A stretch of DNA of 16,703 bases from CAXTTV01 sp964247295 (GCA_964247295.1 CAXTTV010000108.1:1-16703), one strand, 5' to 3'; counted from the stretch's first letter, positions 6,866 through 14,708 are shown. Translations and numbers: made by a program. Notes: generated by a model not told the origin, from the letters alone.

Positions 6866-7394
6866 CTAGCTGTTATACAGTATTGTGATATGTACGCCCT
6901 AAAGCCATCCAGAGTTCATTTTGCGTAAATAAATAGCCTTTAAGGTAGTGAACAGTCCTTACTATCACCCGCATGTTTCCGTTTTTTCGTTTGCGACGCG
7001 TCTATAAAAACAATAGAAAATAGTAATATCTTAAATATATAAATAAGACGGAAAAGATAAGAAGATCACTACAAAAGTATTGTAGAGGAAATCATCGCCT
7101 CGGTATCCCGGTTTCGATTATTCCACGCCAGGCTTTTACTTTATCACTATCTGCACTTTTCATATAAAGTTGTTGACAAATCAGGATGATGAAGCTCAGG
7201 ATCGTTTGAACATGATAGCTACGAAAAAAATTAAACCGATTGTTCCCTGGTATGACCGCTATAAAGTGAGAGGGTAGAGAGGGCGCACGTAAATGCACTA
7301 TCTTACGACAGATAAATCAAATTAAGGAGGATACCTTATGACTATGTGCTTTCTCATGGATGATGAAGTAATATGAAAGGGTAGAGAAGGAAGA
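6866..7394. other. Gene-poor intergenic region
   Basis: About 530 AT-rich bases without a convincing gene. Seen here: a small stem CTACAA/TTGTAG (7069-7074 and 7080-7085); a 35-codon rightward frame (7170-7277) with TTG starts and a protein-like composition ending in PWYDRYKVRG, possibly a gene remnant; and a strong ribosome binding site leading to a 12-codon frame at 7338. A 68-codon leftward frame in 7092-7298 has no ribosome binding site or recognisable family. The region may hold decayed genes. Confidence 0.5.
7338..7376 (+). other. Micro-ORF behind a strong Shine-Dalgarno
   Basis: TAAGGAGG at 7323-7330, among the strongest ribosome binding sites in the window, sits seven bases before an ATG that opens a 12-codon frame, MTMCFLMDDEVI, ending at TGA. 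It could be a leader peptide, a real very small protein, or the surviving start of a deleted gene. No stem or attenuator clearly tied to a downstream rightward gene exists, since the next gene is leftward. Confidence 0.25.
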
Positions 7395-7433
7395 CGCCCC
7401 TGTAGGACCGCACATAAATGTGCGGCTGGGGCG
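7395..7433 (-). terminator. Nested hairpin downstream of the epimerase gene
   Basis: The perfect stem CCGCACAT/ATGTGCGG (7408-7415 and 7418-7425) is nested in CGCCCC/GGGGCG (7395-7400 and 7428-7433). It lies 46 bases past the stop of the leftward epimerase gene and is followed leftward by a pyrimidine-rich stretch (TCTTCCTTCTC) rather than a true T-run. It may end the murF-ddl-epimerase transcript, or be a REP-like palindrome. Confidence 0.45.
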
Positions 7434-7479
7434 AAGCGCCAGGGAAGCATATTATTGTTAGATCATTTCCTCGATGCCG

Positions 7480-8556
7480 TTAGCTCCGGCTAATCCCCAG
7501 GCCGGACTCAACCGACGAGAGATCATAGATGTCGCCGCGCTGCTGATAACCTCCGGTAAAGGGATCTGCGGCCAGCAGCATCGGAATGTCTAGGTCGATA
7601 TAGCGGAACCCTCCCAGTCCGGCTGCGAAATGGGCCGAGGCTGCGGTCCCCAACCGCGTCTCTATCATTGCCCCGATCATTAACGGCACATGGGCAGCCC
7701 GACAGACCGCTGCGATATCTAGCGCCCCGACAATCCCCGATTTTTGAAGTTTGATATTGATGGCCGTGACGGCTCCCATGCTGATAAGACGGGCCGCCTG
7801 TGCCGCATTGGAGACACTCTCGTCAGCCGCGACCGGCACCGTAGTGTGCTGGGTGACGTAGCGCAACCCCTCATAATCATCTTTATGAACTGGCTGCTCC
7901 ATAAGCATCGGGCGAATATCGTGATCGTCCAGCGTCTCAAGAAAGATCAGCGTCTGATTGGGTGTGTAGCCCTGGTTGGCGTCGAGCAGCAGACCCAGAC
8001 CGGGCGCGCCCTCGCGGATCGCCTCCACACGCGCCAGATCTTCCCGCAGATCCTCGCTACCGATCTTGATCTTAATTGCGTGGATGCCATCGCGGACGGC
8101 CTGCTGGGCAAGCTCAAAGGCCCGTTCAGGCGCGACCAGAGGAATACTTAAATCAGTCTCAACTTGCTGACCCGCGCCTCCAAAGAAGACCGAGAGTGGC
8201 ATACCATAGGATCTGGTTAGGGCGTCGAGCAGAGCCATCTCAAACCCAGCGCAGACCGTGGATTGGCTAAAGTATACGCTACGCATCAATTTAGAGATCC
8301 CGCGCCAGTTTGTGACATCAGTCCCTTTAATCAGTTCCGCGCAGTGTTGAGCACAGTCCAGGGCTGTTGCCTGGATCTCACCAGTGCTGGGAGGAAAGGG
8401 CGCGCATTCCCCATAGCCGATCGTTCCATCTTCCAATTGAATGGTGACAAGTACATTTTGAGCCGCAGAGACGCCCCCGGTCGCGATTATAAAAGGTTCG
8501 AATAGGGGAACATCCAGCGGCTCTACCTGTATATTTCTTATAGTCGTTTTAGACAT
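7480..8556 (-). CDS. Enolase-superfamily epimerase, probably dipeptide (L-Ala-D/L-Glu) epimerase
   Basis: This 358-residue protein belongs to the muconate-lactonizing subgroup of the enolase superfamily. The N-terminal capping domain is about residues 1-125, then a TIM barrel. Catalytic landmarks are KIK at 162-164, metal ligands Asp192 (LDAN), Glu220 (EQP) and Asp245 (DES), and the opposite-face lysine segment IKLQKSG (268-274). The usual GG after KxxK is SG here. Members include muconate cycloisomerase, o-succinylbenzoate synthase and dipeptide epimerases. Its place downstream of murF and ddl favours a murein-peptide epimerase. The start ATG at 8554-8556 has only a weak upstream GGAAG. Ddl ends 159 bases upstream, with a hairpin between. 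Superfamily is certain; substrate is inferred. Confidence 0.8.
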   Translation of the reverse strand: MSKTTIRNIQVEPLDVPLFEPFIIATGGVSAAQNVLVTIQLEDGTIGYGECAPFPPSTGEIQATALDCAQHCAELIKGTDVTNWRGISKLMRSVYFSQSTVCAGFEMALLDALTRSYGMPLSVFFGGAGQQVETDLSIPLVAPERAFELAQQAVRDGIHAIKIKIGSEDLREDLARVEAIREGAPGLGLLLDANQGYTPNQTLIFLETLDDHDIRPMLMEQPVHKDDYEGLRYVTQHTTVPVAADESVSNAAQAARLISMGAVTAINIKLQKSGIVGALDIAAVCRAAHVPLMIGAMIETRLGTAASAHFAAGLGGFRYIDLDIPMLLAADPFTGGYQQRGDIYDLSSVESGLGISRS

Positions 8557-8616
8557 ATCCCAACTTCCATGTATCTAAATATAGTATTACAAGATATCCC
8601 GTATTTCGCCTCTAGT

Positions 8617-8668
8617 GGGGATGGAGTCCCCAAACCTTAATGTGCAAAGGTTTGAGGACCGTAGCCCC
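8617..8668. repeat. Imperfect 22-bp inverted repeat between ddl and the epimerase gene
   Basis: Arms 8617-8638 and 8647-8668 pair imperfectly around an 8-base loop, with the strongest block CAAACCTT/AAGGTTTG. Within the left part, TGGGGA/TCCCCA (8616-8621 and 8627-8632) can form a competing stem. TGTGCAAA (8641-8648) can also pair with TTTGCACA (8689-8696). There is no T-run on either strand. It could be an intercistronic stabiliser, an attenuator or a mobile palindrome. Confidence 0.55.
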
Positions 8669-8715
8669 GTTCAGCAGTCTCGTTCAGTTTTGCACACCTA
8701 AAGGAGCGTTCCTAC

Positions 8716-9834
8716 TTATATGCTCGTACGGTTGCGTTGTCGATCTTGATGACGCTCAATTCCCAGCTCGATCATCCGGTCAATTAATTGGCTGTAGGGG
8801 AGACCCGAGGCCGCCCAGAGCTTGGGATACCTGCTGGTCTCTGTAAAGCCTGGAAGGGTATTCACTTCGTTGATGTAGATTTTGCCATTGTCTTTATCCT
8901 GAAAGAAATCCACACGAGCTAGCCCATTGAGATCCAACGCCTTAAAGGCCACGAGCGCCCGACGCCGAATTTCAGTAGAAACCTCTGGAGGAATATCCGC
9001 CGGGATGTAAGTAATGGAGCGATTATCGATATATTTGGCCCGATAATCAAAAAATTCGCCACTGCTGACGATTTCACCGACGATCGAGACCAGTGGCTCA
9101 TCGTTGCCCAGGACCCCGCACTCAAGCTCGCGGCAATTAATCCCCTGCTCAACCACAATTTTGCGATCAAACTCCGCCGCCTCCTGAATCGCGTGACAAA
9201 GCCCGTCTCGATTACTGGCCTTGTTGATCCCGACACTCGAACCCAGATTCGCCGGCTTCACAAAACAGGGATAGCTCAGTTTCTGCTCAACCGTATCCAT
9301 GATCGACTCCGGGTCGCGTTCCCATTGTAGACGGCGGAAGCTGACGTAGGGAAGGATCGACAGGCCGGCATTCTCGAAAACCATCTTCCCTATCTCTTTG
9401 TCCATCCCGAGGGCCGATCCCAGAACACCGCAGCCAACGTAGGGCACATTCGCCATCTCCAGTAGACCCTGAAGCGTCCCATCCTCTCCATAGGTGCCGT
9501 GCATCACTGGGAACATCACATCGACCACGCCATTTCCCTCAAGGGTCTCATTCGCATTGAGAGGGATCAATCGTCCCATATTGGGATCGCCGGTTAGCGT
9601 CACCGCCTTGCTCTGCTGCTCAAGTTGTTCCTTTGTTTGTTCTGTTTCAATCATCATAGCTGGTTCCACGCCCAGGAGCCAGGTTCCCGTCTTATCAATC
9701 GCGATCGGCATAACCTCGTATTTCTCGGTGTCGAGGTTCCTCATCACTGAACGAGCTGAGGCCAGCGAAACCTCATGCTCACCAGAGCGGCCCCCGAAAA
9801 CCAGGCCCACTCGAATCTTTCTCTTTTCCGACAT
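8716..9834 (-). CDS. ddl: D-alanine--D-alanine ligase
   Basis: This 372-residue ATP-grasp ligase joins two D-alanines for peptidoglycan precursor synthesis in the cytoplasm. Motifs in order: VFGGRSGEHEVS (12-23), HGTYGEDGTLQG (112-123), the glycine-rich FVKPANLGSSVG (191-202), FFDYRAKY (261-268), LARVDFF (305-311) and metal-binding INEVNTLPGF (321-330). The Tyr of the Lys-Tyr pair (267-268) is the residue usual in D-Ala-D-Ala rather than D-Ala-D-lactate ligases. This does not suggest a vancomycin-type depsipeptide ligase. The start at 9834 has AAAAGGAC upstream. MurF ends 15 bases before it, on the same strand, so the two are coupled; MurF uses the Ddl product directly. Confidence 0.95.
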   Translation of the reverse strand: MSEKRKIRVGLVFGGRSGEHEVSLASARSVMRNLDTEKYEVMPIAIDKTGTWLLGVEPAMMIETEQTKEQLEQQSKAVTLTGDPNMGRLIPLNANETLEGNGVVDVMFPVMHGTYGEDGTLQGLLEMANVPYVGCGVLGSALGMDKEIGKMVFENAGLSILPYVSFRRLQWERDPESIMDTVEQKLSYPCFVKPANLGSSVGINKASNRDGLCHAIQEAAEFDRKIVVEQGINCRELECGVLGNDEPLVSIVGEIVSSGEFFDYRAKYIDNRSITYIPADIPPEVSTEIRRRALVAFKALDLNGLARVDFFQDKDNGKIYINEVNTLPGFTETSRYPKLWAASGLPYSQLIDRMIELGIERHQDRQRNRTSI

Positions 9835-9849
9835 AAAAACGTCCTTTTC

Positions 9850-11274
9850 CTAAAAAGTATCTAGCAGAGTTTCCAAAAGGATACCGTGTGAGGCCTTAAG
9901 CAGGATCACATCTGCCGGGCGAACCTCACGCTTCAATAGATCAGCGACCTCGTTTTTGGCATTTTCTAGATCCTCTCTATTCTCAACATCGGCATTAAAG
10001 TAATAGATCTGATCGGCCTGCATCCCCGCGCGAACCGCCCCCTCAACATAATAGCGTGCGTGATCGCCGATCGCAATCAAGAAATCTATCTGACCCTTCA
10101 GCCCCTCACCGGTATCGCGATGCTCCTTGCGTGAGTAACGGCCCATCTCAAAGATATCCCCAAGCACCGCCCAGCGCCGGGTCTGTGGACCCAGGTCTGC
10201 CTCCTTTATTGTTTTCACGCTTGCAAGAATCGAGTCCCGGCTGGCATTATAGGTATCATCGATAACCATACTGCCATTCGGACCTTTCTGGATCTGGCCT
10301 CGCCCCTGCACTGGCTCCAGCGTCTCCAGAGCTTCTGCGACCTCTGAGATCGGCAGACCAGTGAGCAGGCCCGTCGCCGCCGCCGCGAGCGAGATATTAA
10401 TACTATGGAAGCCCGGCAGATGGAGCTGAACATGGGCCTGCTCCCCCCGGAAATTCAGGGTATAGCCAAAGCCGCGTAACGCGTCACCATGAATTTCCGT
10501 AGCTCGCACATCAGCTCCTTCGCCCTGCCCAAACATAATCACCCGAGCCTGTGTCTTATCATGCATGCTACGAGTCTTCTCATTATCATAATTGAGGATC
10601 GCGATCCCCTCTGGCGTCAGGCATTGGACAAGCTCGGTCTTGGCCTTCAAAATATTCTCAGGCGAGCCAAAGTGCTCAATATGAGCAACTCCCACCGTCG
10701 TAATAATGGACCAGTCGGGTCGATGGATGGTATTGCAGAGCCAGGCCAGCTCACCTACCCACTGGGCTCCCATCTCAAGAACCGCGAACCGATGCTCATC
10801 TTCCAGCCGGAGCAATGTCAGAGGATAGCCAATCTCATTATTATAAGAGGCATACGTCTTGAGCGTTGGAGCTTTTCGGCTCAACACGGCTGCCACCGCC
10901 TCTTTTGTCCCAGTTTTGCCATAGCTGCCAGTAATCCCAATAAAAACAGTGTTCCGCTGTCGATCCGCGCGAACACGGGCCGTCGCATGAAGAGCCTTCT
11001 CAATATCGGGAACGACAATCTGAAGAAAATCAGAGGGTGCATCTGAGGCCGGGTCCGTACAGAGGGCGGCTCCCGCGCCAGCCAGGGCCGCCTTCGCGAT
11101 AAATTTATTTCCATCCACCTGCGCTCCCTTAATCGCCACAAACAGATCCCCTTTACCGATCTGGCGGCTGTCATGTTGAGCGGATGGAAAGGTTTGATTG
11201 GCATCAGGGGTCGCCGTAGAATGCAGCTCGTACGCGCCTTCACAGCCAGTCAGGATATCGTTGAGGGTGAACAT
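9850..11274 (-). CDS. murF: UDP-N-acetylmuramoyl-tripeptide--D-alanyl-D-alanine ligase (MurF)
   Basis: This 474-residue Mur ligase adds D-Ala-D-Ala to UDP-MurNAc-tripeptide. The N-terminal substrate domain (1-105) includes HDSRQIGKGDLFVAIKG. The central ATPase domain has the P-loop GITGSYGKTGTKE (113-125), then YNNEIGYPLTLL, LEMGAQWVGEL (167-176) and a KAKTE segment (210-214) holding the likely carbamylated lysine. The C-terminal domain has DDTYNASRDS and LGDIFEMG. Two motif changes are notable: Tyr118 where MurF proteins usually have Asn in GSNGKT, and Gln-Trp at 171-172 where Asn-His is common. Overall length and other motifs are normal. GGAG lies six bases before the ATG. It is first gene of the murF-ddl(-epimerase) unit and diverges from the quinone reductase. 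Confidence 0.93.
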   Translation of the reverse strand: MFTLNDILTGCEGAYELHSTATPDANQTFPSAQHDSRQIGKGDLFVAIKGAQVDGNKFIAKAALAGAGAALCTDPASDAPSDFLQIVVPDIEKALHATARVRADRQRNTVFIGITGSYGKTGTKEAVAAVLSRKAPTLKTYASYNNEIGYPLTLLRLEDEHRFAVLEMGAQWVGELAWLCNTIHRPDWSIITTVGVAHIEHFGSPENILKAKTELVQCLTPEGIAILNYDNEKTRSMHDKTQARVIMFGQGEGADVRATEIHGDALRGFGYTLNFRGEQAHVQLHLPGFHSINISLAAAATGLLTGLPISEVAEALETLEPVQGRGQIQKGPNGSMVIDDTYNASRDSILASVKTIKEADLGPQTRRWAVLGDIFEMGRYSRKEHRDTGEGLKGQIDFLIAIGDHARYYVEGAVRAGMQADQIYYFNADVENREDLENAKNEVADLLKREVRPADVILLKASHGILLETLLDTF

Positions 11275-11315
11275 ACTTCTCCATTCTTTACCTTGCCGAT
11301 GTAATTTTTGCTGTG

Positions 11316-11324
11316 ATTATATCA
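11316..11324 (-). promoter_or_regulatory. Extended -10 promoter of the murF cluster
   Basis: On the minus strand, TGATATAAT (11324-11316) is an extended -10 with a perfect TATAAT. It lies about 41 bases before the murF ATG. No clear -35 box was found. Confidence 0.5.
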
Positions 11325-11337
11325 TACCTGTTACTCA

Positions 11338-11346
11338 TGATATACT
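11338..11346 (+). promoter_or_regulatory. Extended -10 promoter of the quinone oxidoreductase gene
   Basis: TGATATACT is an extended -10 on the plus strand, 42 bases before the ATG at 11389. It lies back to back with the murF -10 box, about 16 bases away, so the two promoters share upstream DNA and may compete. Confidence 0.45.
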
Positions 11347-11388
11347 GCGGTATCGAATAGAAGTATGGAGACAAGGAGAATAATTGGT

Positions 11389-12363
11389 ATGAAGGCAGTT
11401 ATAATTACCCGGTCTGGCGGGCCAGAGGTACTTGAGGTTCAAGATCGCGAGAACCCTAAAGCTATCGCGGATTATGTACTGGTGCGTGTACATGCGGCTG
11501 GACTGAACCGGGCAGATCTTTCGCAGCGCATGGGTCTCTATCCCGCGCCGGCTGGTTCGCCACAGGACATTCCAGGGTTGGAGTTCGCGGGTGAAGTTGA
11601 GGCTATTGGAGATCAGGTAACGCGTTGGAAGCCGGGGCGGCGGGTCATGGGGATCGCTGGTGGGGGGGCGCAGGCCGAATACATCCTTACACATGAGGGA
11701 TTGCTGGTTGAGATCCCCGAGAACCTGGACTATGTACAGGCGGCGGCGATCCCCGAAGTATTTATGACCGCGCACGATGCCTTATTTACGCAGGGTGGTC
11801 TTCAGATGGGAGAGCGTGTCCTGGTGCACGCTGCTGGAAGTGGAGTAGGCACCGCTGCCATCCAGCTTGCCCACAACATCGGTTGTCAGACCTTTGGTTC
11901 CTCGCGTACACCCGAGAAGCTAGAGCAGGCCAAAGCTCTGGGGCTGGACGTGCCCGTTGTTGCCGCGAAATTTGATGATGAGGTGTTGGAAGTCACCGGG
12001 GGAGAGGGTGTTCATATCATCCTCGATTTTATCGGGGCCGCATATATGGAGCAGAACCTCAAGGCCCTGACCACCTGGGGACGGCTCATCTTTCTCTCAA
12101 CCATGGGGGGAGCGCAGGCCCGCATCAACATGAGCCTGATGATGGTGAAGCGCATCCAGATTCGTGGTTGTACCTTGAGGAGCCGGAGCCTGGAAGAAAA
12201 GCTAGCCGTTACGCGGCGCTTCGCCACCCAGGTCCTGCCACTTTTCGCCAGGGGGGATCTCGTTCCGGTTGTCCAGGAAGCGCTCCCACTGGCAGAGGTT
12301 GGTAAGGCCCACGGGATCTTGAGCCAGAACAGCAACTTTGGCAAGGTGGTTCTCACCCTATAG
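11389..12363 (+). CDS. NAD(P)H quinone oxidoreductase, PIG3 family
   Basis: This 324-residue zinc-free medium-chain dehydrogenase/reductase would reduce quinones or related carbonyls with NAD(P)H. The N-terminal GroES-like domain (1-120) contains HAAGLNRADLSQR and PGLEFAGEVEAIG. The Rossmann domain has VLVHAAGSGVGTAAIQLA with the AxxGxxG nucleotide-binding pattern. The tail RSRSLEEKLAVTRRF followed by PLAEVGKAHGIL and FGKVVLTL is characteristic of the PIG3 (TP53I3) subgroup. The zinc ligands of alcohol dehydrogenases are missing. ATG 11389 (MKAVIITRSGGPEVL) fits the family and follows AAGGAG by ten bases; the ATG at 11365 adds an untypical extension. It runs divergently from murF and converges with comB, leaving 33 bases between the stops. 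Confidence 0.9.
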   Translation: MKAVIITRSGGPEVLEVQDRENPKAIADYVLVRVHAAGLNRADLSQRMGLYPAPAGSPQDIPGLEFAGEVEAIGDQVTRWKPGRRVMGIAGGGAQAEYILTHEGLLVEIPENLDYVQAAAIPEVFMTAHDALFTQGGLQMGERVLVHAAGSGVGTAAIQLAHNIGCQTFGSSRTPEKLEQAKALGLDVPVVAAKFDDEVLEVTGGEGVHIILDFIGAAYMEQNLKALTTWGRLIFLSTMGGAQARINMSLMMVKRIQIRGCTLRSRSLEEKLAVTRRFATQVLPLFARGDLVPVVQEALPLAEVGKAHGILSQNSNFGKVVLTL

Positions 12364-12396
12364 GAGGAGAAACTTCCGGCTCAGCCCCGTGATTGT

Positions 12397-13191
12397 TTAT
12401 CTTTCTATTAATAGGTCGATGTGGTGTTCATAAGTCTTGCCTGATCCCAGGTTCTCCAAAGAGAGCAGGCCGGTCTCCGCCTCCAGGCCAGTCACCGCCG
12501 GTACGCTATTACTGGCCCCGATCCTATTCAGGCAGAACTCCAGGTCAGCCTCCAGGCCGGCCTCCATCACCTGACGGACTGAGCCCCATTGCTCAGAGCT
12601 CTCCTGTGGAGGATTTTGACGATGCAACATGAGCGCCGCCAGCGCGCTTTCCTGTACATCAAGTCGAGGATCGCGGTGCAGCAACTCAAAGACCAGTTGG
12701 CCGGCGCAGGTTGAGTCCGCGAAATCAAAGTAACGGTTCTCAGCGGCACAGACAATTGATATATCACTCTGCCGCCGCCGGGCCAGAGCCAGAGCCTCGC
12801 TAGTCACGGCATGAGCATTAAAAAAAGAGCCTGCCAGGATTGTTGCACCGACCGGGCAGGCATGCAGGGCGCGGGTCCCATTCGTCGTTGAGAGCACCAG
12901 TTCCAGGCCCATGAGATCCTCTTGCGAGAATTGCGCGGGTGAATTGCCGAAATCAAATCCTGGGATCGCACGCGCGTGCAATTCACCACAAAGCTTGCGC
13001 TCAGGATACAGGTTCCGGCTTGCTAGAGCCTGTTCTGGAGTCTCAGCAACAAGGATACGAGCCGCGCCACGATCGTACAGCATACTTAGCGTTGTCGTCG
13101 CGCGAATCGCATCGATCACAATATAGATATCGTGGGCTGCCTTCTCATGCAGCACAATCTCCATAGGTGTAAAAAAGACACGTATCTGCAA
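12397..13191 (-). CDS. comB: 2-phosphosulfolactate phosphatase family protein (ComB)
   Basis: This 264-residue ComB-family phosphatase in methanogens makes sulfolactate for coenzyme M. Recognisable segments are VIDAIRATTTL (25-35), CGELHARAIPGFDFGNSP (68-85), STTNGTRALHA (101-111), AGSFFNAHAV (120-129) and VCAAENRYFDFADSTCAG (147-164). The last usually reads CAG..G..S.ED; here the acidic pair is Ala-Asp. Bacteria commonly carry ComB outside any coenzyme M pathway, and no other sulfolactate gene is present here, so the substrate is uncertain. The start is a TTG (13189-13191), giving the family-typical opening MQIRVFFTPMEI; GGAG lies about ten bases upstream. An ATG at 13162-13164 would cut off the first strand. 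Confidence 0.85.
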   Translation of the reverse strand: MQIRVFFTPMEIVLHEKAAHDIYIVIDAIRATTTLSMLYDRGAARILVAETPEQALASRNLYPERKLCGELHARAIPGFDFGNSPAQFSQEDLMGLELVLSTTNGTRALHACPVGATILAGSFFNAHAVTSEALALARRRQSDISIVCAAENRYFDFADSTCAGQLVFELLHRDPRLDVQESALAALMLHRQNPPQESSEQWGSVRQVMEAGLEADLEFCLNRIGASNSVPAVTGLEAETGLLSLENLGSGKTYEHHIDLLIER

Positions 13192-13260
13192 GGCAAGTAA
13201 CTCCCTGTTATAGATAGAGCAAATGGTAGCTCGTCAACCCAATGGCCGACGATCGCCTCC

Positions 13261-13269
13261 ATTATAGCA
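13261..13269 (-). promoter_or_regulatory. Extended -10 promoter for comB
   Basis: On the minus strand, TGCTATAAT (13269-13261) is identical to the element before the hicB-like gene. It gives a 5' leader of roughly 60 bases before the TTG start. Confidence 0.55.
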
Positions 13270-13327
13270 TTCTATAGAGAGCACCTCTGTCGTGATCTGT
13301 GACATATGACATCATACCGCGAGAAAC

Positions 13328-14605
13328 TTACCATCCTATGCTAAGAGTCAGGCTATCTGGTGGATTCGTATTAGGTAAGCCTTTAAAGCTACTCTGGTCG
13401 TTCACATCATCATAGGGAAAGCCATACGCTCTATGGTCGAGGCCTATCTGGTGCCAGAATTTGGCGTACTCGTTTTGTACAGAATTGTTATAGTAAGAGG
13501 CCGGATTGTGCCAGTTCGCGGTGTCCAGCGCCACCCCTCTGTTAAAGGCCGCGCATACCTCGGCTCCCAGTTCCAATTCTTGAGTACTCATGCCCCCCGA
13601 TGCCAGGGCACCAGAGCAAGCTAGCACATCACTTGTGGTAGGTTTCTTCAAAAAGAATGGACCATCACCATTGCGTGTAAATTGCAACTGTCCATTAACC
13701 ACTCCACCAGCGAAGGTTACGCCTCCACGAGTAAGCGTAAATGGGTGTGTCGCATAGTAATCCCACGTCTGGTCAATATAGGACTGCATATAGTTCGCCT
13801 GACTACCACCCGGTGCGAAAGAAGCTGACGAACGTGGAGCGAGAATGCGATATGGAGTAACAAGTGATTGAAATGTTGGATTGACAGCAGCAGAATATTG
13901 AGAAAATACCTGCTCTCTACTTAGAGTAATGCCAACGGTTTGATCGTATCCAATCGCCTTTTGCTGTAATCGGGCGGTCATTGGGAAGCCGAACATATCG
14001 ACCTGAGTAGTGTTGCCTCCAAATGGAATCGCACCATGTTGATAGGAAAATTCATACCAGTCAAAGTACACATCAATGTTTGGGTCCGTCGGATTGCCAA
14101 GATTTGGGCCACCCCAACCAGTATCGTCGGGTGCAATGGGAATATACAAGGGAGACCCCAGTGAAATGTACATTCTTGCCCCTTCGAGATGCGTTGGGAG
14201 CGTTACAGTACTCGCCTGCTCAAGTGTAAAGGACATGTTTGGATAGTTTACACCATTTTTAGTCAGGTGATCGGGTGCGTTGGTATCTTGATGATTGATG
14301 TGAACGAGTTTCCCATCAGACTTCAGGTAGGACCACTGGCCCGGCGTCGCCTGACCTAAAATCAGGACATAGACCTGATTGTTTGCCCACTTTCCATTCG
14401 TGTTGTTTTGCAAAATGAGAGGAAATGTTCCGTTCGCACCATCTCCTTTTGGTGCATCTGCACGGACTTTACGGATTCCCTCCGCTGATCCATACACAAG
14501 TGTAACGCACAAAATGAACAGGCATGAACAGGTAATGAATAGAGCTTTTTTACTGGAAAGATGTTTGAACGCGTGAATGAAAGAGCCTCTCTCTTTATTC
14601 TCCAT
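13328..14605 (-). CDS. Secreted GH64 endo-beta-1,3-glucanase
   Basis: This 425-residue exported enzyme matches glycoside hydrolase family 64, which cuts beta-1,3-glucan such as fungal wall glucan or laminarin. The N-terminus has a basic stretch (1-20), a hydrophobic segment ALFITCSCLFILCVTLVYG (21-39) and RKVRADA (45-51), a likely signal peptide or uncleaved anchor. The mature part starts with the jelly-roll segment FPLILQNNT (61-69). The hallmark regions are VYFDWYEFSYQHGAI (179-193) and GNTTQVDMFGFPMTARL (197-213). Glu185 and Asp203 are the best candidates for the catalytic acid pair. The C-terminal signature NEYAKFWHQIGLDHRAYGFP...DDVNDQSS is also typical. The start at 14605 has AAAGGA about 13 bases upstream. 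It lies downstream of a GH16 glucanase in the same direction. Confidence 0.87.
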   Translation of the reverse strand: MENKERGSFIHAFKHLSSKKALFITCSCLFILCVTLVYGSAEGIRKVRADAPKGDGANGTFPLILQNNTNGKWANNQVYVLILGQATPGQWSYLKSDGKLVHINHQDTNAPDHLTKNGVNYPNMSFTLEQASTVTLPTHLEGARMYISLGSPLYIPIAPDDTGWGGPNLGNPTDPNIDVYFDWYEFSYQHGAIPFGGNTTQVDMFGFPMTARLQQKAIGYDQTVGITLSREQVFSQYSAAVNPTFQSLVTPYRILAPRSSASFAPGGSQANYMQSYIDQTWDYYATHPFTLTRGGVTFAGGVVNGQLQFTRNGDGPFFLKKPTTSDVLACSGALASGGMSTQELELGAEVCAAFNRGVALDTANWHNPASYYNNSVQNEYAKFWHQIGLDHRAYGFPYDDVNDQSSFKGLPNTNPPDSLTLSIGW

Positions 14606-14656
14606 AAAGATGGGTTTTCCTTTTCTTAACTATAGAGCAATCCATACTCTGGGCTG

Positions 14657-14683
14657 CTAGAGCGGCTACACATGCCGCTCTAG
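14657..14683. terminator. Hairpin between the GH16 and GH64 genes
   Basis: A perfect 10-bp stem CTAGAGCGGC/GCCGCTCTAG (14657-14666 and 14674-14683) has a 7-base loop. It lies 56 bases after the leftward GH16 stop and 51 bases before the GH64 start. There is no T-run, so termination is uncertain; an mRNA-stabilising or regulatory role is equally possible. Confidence 0.5.
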
Positions 14684-14708
14684 CGTCCTATGTTAGCTCT
14701 ATTGCCGA

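Noticed and set aside
7092..7298. Leftward 68-codon frame in the gene-poor region
   Set aside because: No ribosome binding site, no recognisable domain, and an opposing frame of more protein-like composition.
8716..9834. VanA-type D-Ala-D-Lac ligase and glycopeptide resistance
   Set aside because: The Lys-Tyr pair at 267-268 is that of ordinary Ddl enzymes, and no vanH or vanX-like genes are nearby.
10489..11046. Rightward 185-codon frame inside murF
   Set aside because: Entirely antisense to well-conserved MurF motifs; it exists because of codon bias on the other strand.
11335..11775. Leftward 146-codon frame over the quinone reductase start
   Set aside because: Shadow of a clearly conserved PIG3-family gene and its promoter.
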